This document shows, piece after piece, positions 20,747 through 23,212 of a stretch of DNA of 23,212 nucleotides; positions within the stretch are counted from its first letter, which is position 1, and every line of letters starts with the position of its first letter. The stretch lies in the NCBI GenBank assembly GCA_051954955.1, contig JBQCHF010000112.1, positions 1 to 23,212 of the forward strand, read 5' to 3'. The DNA comes from JBQCHF01 sp051954955 (GTDB lineage Bacteria > Actinomycetota > Actinomycetes > Motilibacterales > Motilibacteraceae). The translations under genes were made by a program, and so were the position numbers. Below the pieces are notes generated by a model that was given only the letters and a program-made list of their open reading frames with translations, made no database searches and was not told where the DNA came from.

Positions 20747-21586
20747 CTCGTCGTCGGCTCGCTCAACGTCGACCTCGTCACCCGGGTCGCCCGGCACCCG
20801 CATCCCGGCGAGACCGTGCTCGGCGCCGGCCTGCGCCGGCTGCCCGGCGGCAAGGGCGCCAACCAGGCTCTGGCCGCGGCCCGGGCGGGGGCTCAGGTGT
20901 CGCTGGTCGGCTGCGTGGGCGACGACGGCGTCGGCCAGACCTACCTCGACGGGCTCGAGGAGCGCGACGTCGACACCGACGAGGTGGTGGTCCTCCCGGG
21001 CGCCCCGACCGGGCACGCGCTGATCGTGGTCGACGAGGCCGGCGAGAACACCATCGTGGTGGTGGGCGGGGCCAACTCGCTGACCAGGCCGCGGCAGGTC
21101 TCCTTCGCGATCGAGGAGGCGGACTCACCGCCGGACGTCGTGCTTCTCCAGTTGGAGCTGCCGCTGCCCGTGGTGCTCCACGCCGCGCTGGCCGGGCGGG
21201 AGGCTGGTGCGCGGGTGGTGCTGAACCCCTCGCCCTGGCAGCCGCCACCGGTTGCGCTGCTGGCCGCCGTCGACGTCCTCGTGGTCAACGAGCACGAGGC
21301 CGCCGAGCTCGGGACGTTGGCGCAGAGCGGCGGACCCGAGCAGGTCGTGACCCGCGGCGCCGCCGGTGCCACCTGGACCTGGGAGGGCGGCAGCGTGCGC
21401 TCCGTCCCGCCAGCGGTCGACGTCGTCGACACCACCGGCGCGGGCGACGTCCTGGCCGGCGCGCTGGCGGCGGGGCTGGCTGCTTGCGGCCCCGACGACC
21501 TGGACCGGCAGGCCGTGCTCGACGCGGCGGTGGCTGCGGCATCGGCGTCGGTGCAGGTGCACGGGGCGCAGGGGTGGGAGCTGTAG
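20720..21586 (+). CDS. rbsK: Ribokinase (PfkB family)
   Basis: This sugar kinase would phosphorylate ribose to ribose-5-phosphate, using ribose released by the overlapping nucleoside hydrolase. The 288 residues show the N-terminal VVGSLNVDLV, GGKGANQA from residue 43 (PfkB signature 1 region), VLNPSPW, and the ATP site DTTGAGD at 237-243 with Asp243 as the catalytic base. The GTG at 20720 is chosen for its GTGA overlap with the hydrolase stop; GTGs at 20732 and 20744 are alternatives within a tandem repeat. Other PfkB sugar or nucleoside kinases are possible, but GGKGANQA and the context favour ribokinase. Confidence 0.9.
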   Translation: MTGRVTGRVLVVGSLNVDLVTRVARHPHPGETVLGAGLRRLPGGKGANQALAAARAGAQVSLVGCVGDDGVGQTYLDGLEERDVDTDEVVVLPGAPTGHALIVVDEAGENTIVVVGGANSLTRPRQVSFAIEEADSPPDVVLLQLELPLPVVLHAALAGREAGARVVLNPSPWQPPPVALLAAVDVLVVNEHEAAELGTLAQSGGPEQVVTRGAAGATWTWEGGSVRSVPPAVDVVDTTGAGDVLAGALAAGLAACGPDDLDRQAVLDAAVAAASASVQVHGAQGWEL

Positions 21587-21652
21587 GCCGCTGCGGTGTG
21601 GGACGGCTCCAGCTCGGGGCGGGTTCCGCGGCCGGGTGCGGTTCGTGCTCCA

Positions 21653-21933
21653 GGTGAAAAGGCGGCTGTTGACGGGGGGAGTCGGGCGCGGGGAGGGCCG
21701 GGCGGCCGGCTCTCTGACCGCAGCGAACAGACTGTGACAGTAGGGCTGCGACACGCCGATGATCGCTGCACTGCTGTCACATTCTGCGGCTGACAAAGAT
21801 CGAGTGGAGACCTGCTGCACGACACCCCGGCGTGTCGCACAACGGCCTTCCACTCGAGCCACGATCGACCGCCGGCCGGCAGCAGAAGCTGCCCTGGCGC
21901 CTGCTCCCGCCGTCACCAGCCGCCTTTCACCCC
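21653..21933. repeat. MITE/REPIN-like element 2 with ~30-bp inverted ends
   Basis: The left end (21653-21681) reads GGTGAAAAGGCGGCTGTTGA then CGGGGGGAG. The right end (21905-21931) is its reverse complement with two substitutions and one indel, reading CCGTCACCAGCCGCC inside. The positions just inside the left end, TCGGGCGCGGGG (21682-21693), match the equivalent positions of element 1. The right-end 31-mer at 21903-21933 is identical at 28 of 31 positions to 4886-4916. The interior has no convincing gene and is less GC-rich than its surroundings. Interpretations are a non-autonomous transposable element, a REP pair, or a structured RNA with a long terminal stem. Confidence 0.65.
21731..21857. 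repeat. Interleaved inverted repeats inside element 2
   Basis: Three complementary pairs cross one another. TGTGACAG (21733-21740) pairs with CTGTCACA (21774-21781). TGCGACACGCCG (21747-21758) pairs with CGGCGTGTCGCA (21828-21839), a perfect 12 bp. TCGAGTGGA (21800-21808) pairs with TCCACTCGA (21849-21857). ACTGTGACAGT (21731-21741) is itself a palindrome, and CGACAC/GTGTCG (21820-21825, 21832-21837) is a competing local hairpin. Not all can form together unless pseudoknotted. Function unknown. Confidence 0.65.
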
Positions 21934-21978
21934 AGGACGGACTGCCAGCGGGCAGCAGGACGGAAGCGGACACCGATC

Positions 21979-22005
21979 GCCACCGTCACCAGCCGCCCTT
22001 GCGTC
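21979..22005. repeat. Solo half-copy of the element end
   Basis: CCGTCACCAGCCGCC (21983-21997) is identical to the core of the right end of element 2, 72 nt upstream, and differs by one base from element 1. The flanks match only loosely (CTTGCGTCC after the core). No inverted partner lies within the remaining gap up to 22044. With element 2 it fills most of the 458-nt gene-free region 21587-22044, where no gene is seen. Confidence 0.55.
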
Positions 22006-22044
22006 CGCCCAGCGCGAGCGAGCCCTGAGACGCCGGCCCGGAGC

Positions 22045-22554
22045 TCACCCCCGCAGCGGCAGCGGGTGCAGCACCACCTCAGCGAGCCGCCCGCCGTCGA
22101 CGACCACGGTCATGAACGTGCACGCCGGCTGGCGCCGCCGGTCGGTGGGGGAGCCGGGGTTGAGCAGGCGCAGGCCGGACGGGGTGACGGTGTCCCAGGG
22201 GATGTGGCTGTGGCCGAAGACCAGCACGTCGACGTCGGGGAACGCGGCGTCCATCCGCCTCTCCCGGCCCGTCGAGGCCCCGGTCTCGTGCACCACCGCG
22301 AAGCGCAGGCCCTCGAGGTCGAAGCGGGCCACCTCGGGCAGCCGAGCCCGCAACGGCGGGCCGTCGTTGTTGCCCCAGACCCCGACCAAGCGAGACGCGC
22401 GCCCGGCCACCGCGTCCAGCAGCGCCTCATCCACCCAGTCGCCGGCGTGCACGACGACGTCGGCGCGGTCGACCTCGTCCCACACCGGGACCGGCAGGTC
22501 CTTGGCCCGCTTGGGCAGGTGGGTGTCGGCGATCAGCAGCAGGCGGGTGATCAC
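22045..22554 (-). CDS. YfcE/MJ0936-type metallophosphoesterase
   Basis: The 169-residue protein is a compact calcineurin-like phosphodiesterase with a two-metal site. Visible ligands are Asp10 and His12 in ADTH, Asp39 in HAGD, GNND at 61-64, His89 in VVHE, and GHSH at 114-117. The order and length match the YfcE/MJ0936 group, which hydrolyses phosphodiesters in vitro; the physiological substrate is unknown. The GTG at 22554 overlaps the stop of the upstream gene on the same strand (GTGA), so the two are probably co-translated. LLNPGSPTDRRR near the C-terminus is a family-typical block. Confidence 0.92.
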   Translation of the reverse strand: MITRLLLIADTHLPKRAKDLPVPVWDEVDRADVVVHAGDWVDEALLDAVAGRASRLVGVWGNNDGPPLRARLPEVARFDLEGLRFAVVHETGASTGRERRMDAAFPDVDVLVFGHSHIPWDTVTPSGLRLLNPGSPTDRRRQPACTFMTVVVDGGRLAEVVLHPLPLRG

Positions 22555-23212
22555 GAGACGGGCTCCACCACGAGCGCCCATGGCTCCCCGGCCACCCGGG
22601 TGAGCACCACGGTGGCCGGCACCGACCCGGTGAGCCGGAGCTGGCGGCGCAGCTGCTCGGGCTCGATAGCCGAGCCGCGCTTCTTCACCACCAGCGGTCC
22701 GACGTCGCGGGCCCGCAGCGCCGCGCGCAGCCGCTTGAGCTGGAACGGCAGCGCCTCCAGCACGCGGTAGGGCGTGGCGAAGGGGGTCGGGACCAGCGTG
22801 TCCGACGCGACGTAGGCGATGGTCGGGTCCACCAGGTGGCCGCCCGCCAGCGCAGCCACCGAGCCGACCAGCCCGGCCCGGATGACGGCGTCGTCGGGCT
22901 CGAGCAGGAACTCCGACACCGGCCCCACCGGCGGGGCCGGCTCCTCCCCGGTGCCGGTGAGGCTGGCGCCGGAGGGCAGCAGGGTGGCCCGGCGCCGCGC
23001 GGTGGCCAGCGGCGCGGACCACAGCGCCGCCTCCACCAGGTCACCGCCCACGCTGGTCCACTCCGCCTCCACCCCGGCGGGCACCAGGTCGTGCGCGATC
23101 CCGGGCGCCACCTTCGCCCCGGCCGGGCGGCCGGCCGTCAGCAGCGCCTCGACGAACGGCCAGGGCGGCGACCACGCCATCGGGTCCAGCGCGCGCCTGC
23201 CGCCGCGCCGGC
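22551..23212 (-). CDS. C-terminal part of a THUMP-like/class I methyltransferase-type protein (partial)
   Basis: The gene runs off the right edge: the open frame continues without a stop to the last base, and the residues before the first internal Met (...GGRRALDP then MAWSPPWPFV) read like the middle of a protein. About 220 C-terminal residues are present. They contain VAPGIAHDLVP, EAEWTSVGGDLVEAALW, FLLEPDDAVIRAGLV, TPFATPYRVLEALPFQLKRLRA and VVKKRG, blocks I recognise from actinobacterial proteins annotated as THUMP-like domain or SAM-dependent methyltransferase family (about 400 residues whole). Whether it modifies RNA cannot be judged because the SAM-binding half is outside. Its stop overlaps the phosphoesterase GTG. 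Confidence 0.75.
   Translation of the reverse strand, partial: RRGGRRALDPMAWSPPWPFVEALLTAGRPAGAKVAPGIAHDLVPAGVEAEWTSVGGDLVEAALWSAPLATARRRATLLPSGASLTGTGEEPAPPVGPVSEFLLEPDDAVIRAGLVGSVAALAGGHLVDPTIAYVASDTLVPTPFATPYRVLEALPFQLKRLRAALRARDVGPLVVKKRGSAIEPEQLRRQLRLTGSVPATVVLTRVAGEPWALVVEPVS

Noticed and set aside
21759..22028. Small 89-codon frame in the second gene-free island
   Set aside because: It runs through element 2 and its repeats, has no ribosome binding site, and its composition reflects the repeat sequence.

Overview
The window is a dense stretch of chromosome from a very GC-rich actinobacterium. The pointers are the acidic N-terminal extension on ribosomal protein S9, heavy use of GTG starts, long chains of GTGA/ATGA stop-start overlaps, and the alr - hydrolase - tsaE - tsaB - rimI - tsaD order typical of Actinobacteria. 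The style suggests a Geodermatophilaceae-like lineage (inference; no database was consulted). The first ~120 bases are G/C homopolymer runs and may be a poor-quality contig edge.

Layout. 370-4590 (+): murA, then rplM-rpsI behind a good sigma-70-type promoter and a leader with an 11-bp hairpin, then glmM. 4591-5052: a gene-free island full of palindromes and repeats. 5053-8471 (+): a membrane GAF-GGDEF-EAL cyclic-di-GMP protein split into two overlapping reading frames, and a tandem-GNAT protein. 8570-10420 (+): glmS. 10564-11073 (-): a GNAT resembling AAC(6') enzymes. 11146-13019 (+): acpS-nnr. 13096-16572 (+): alr, an alpha/beta hydrolase, a family-4-type uracil-DNA glycosylase and tsaE, each overlapping the next by 4 nt. 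16569-17294 (-): an L,D-transpeptidase lying convergently between tsaE and the rest of its pathway. 17455-19659 (+): tsaB-rimI-tsaD. 19701-21586 (+): a nucleoside hydrolase and a ribokinase-family kinase. 21587-22044: a second repeat-rich gene-free island. 22045-23212 (-): a YfcE-type phosphoesterase coupled to the 3' part of a THUMP-like/methyltransferase-type gene that runs off the window.

The genes group into a few jobs. GlmS, GlmM and MurA are steps from fructose-6-P to UDP-GlcNAc-enolpyruvate (GlmU is not here). Alr and the L,D-transpeptidase also serve the cell wall. TsaE, TsaB and TsaD make the tRNA t6A modification with TsaC, which is absent here. The nucleoside hydrolase and ribokinase could together turn nucleosides into base plus ribose-5-phosphate. 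AcpS and Nnr are cofactor housekeeping enzymes.

The least expected observation is a repeat family. The two gene-free islands, about 17 kb apart, each hold an element bounded by inverted copies of the same ~30-40 bp sequence (core GGCGGCTGGTGACGG). The interiors differ but are both strongly palindromic, and a solo half-copy lies next to the second element. This looks like a MITE/REPIN-type non-autonomous repeat or a structured RNA family.
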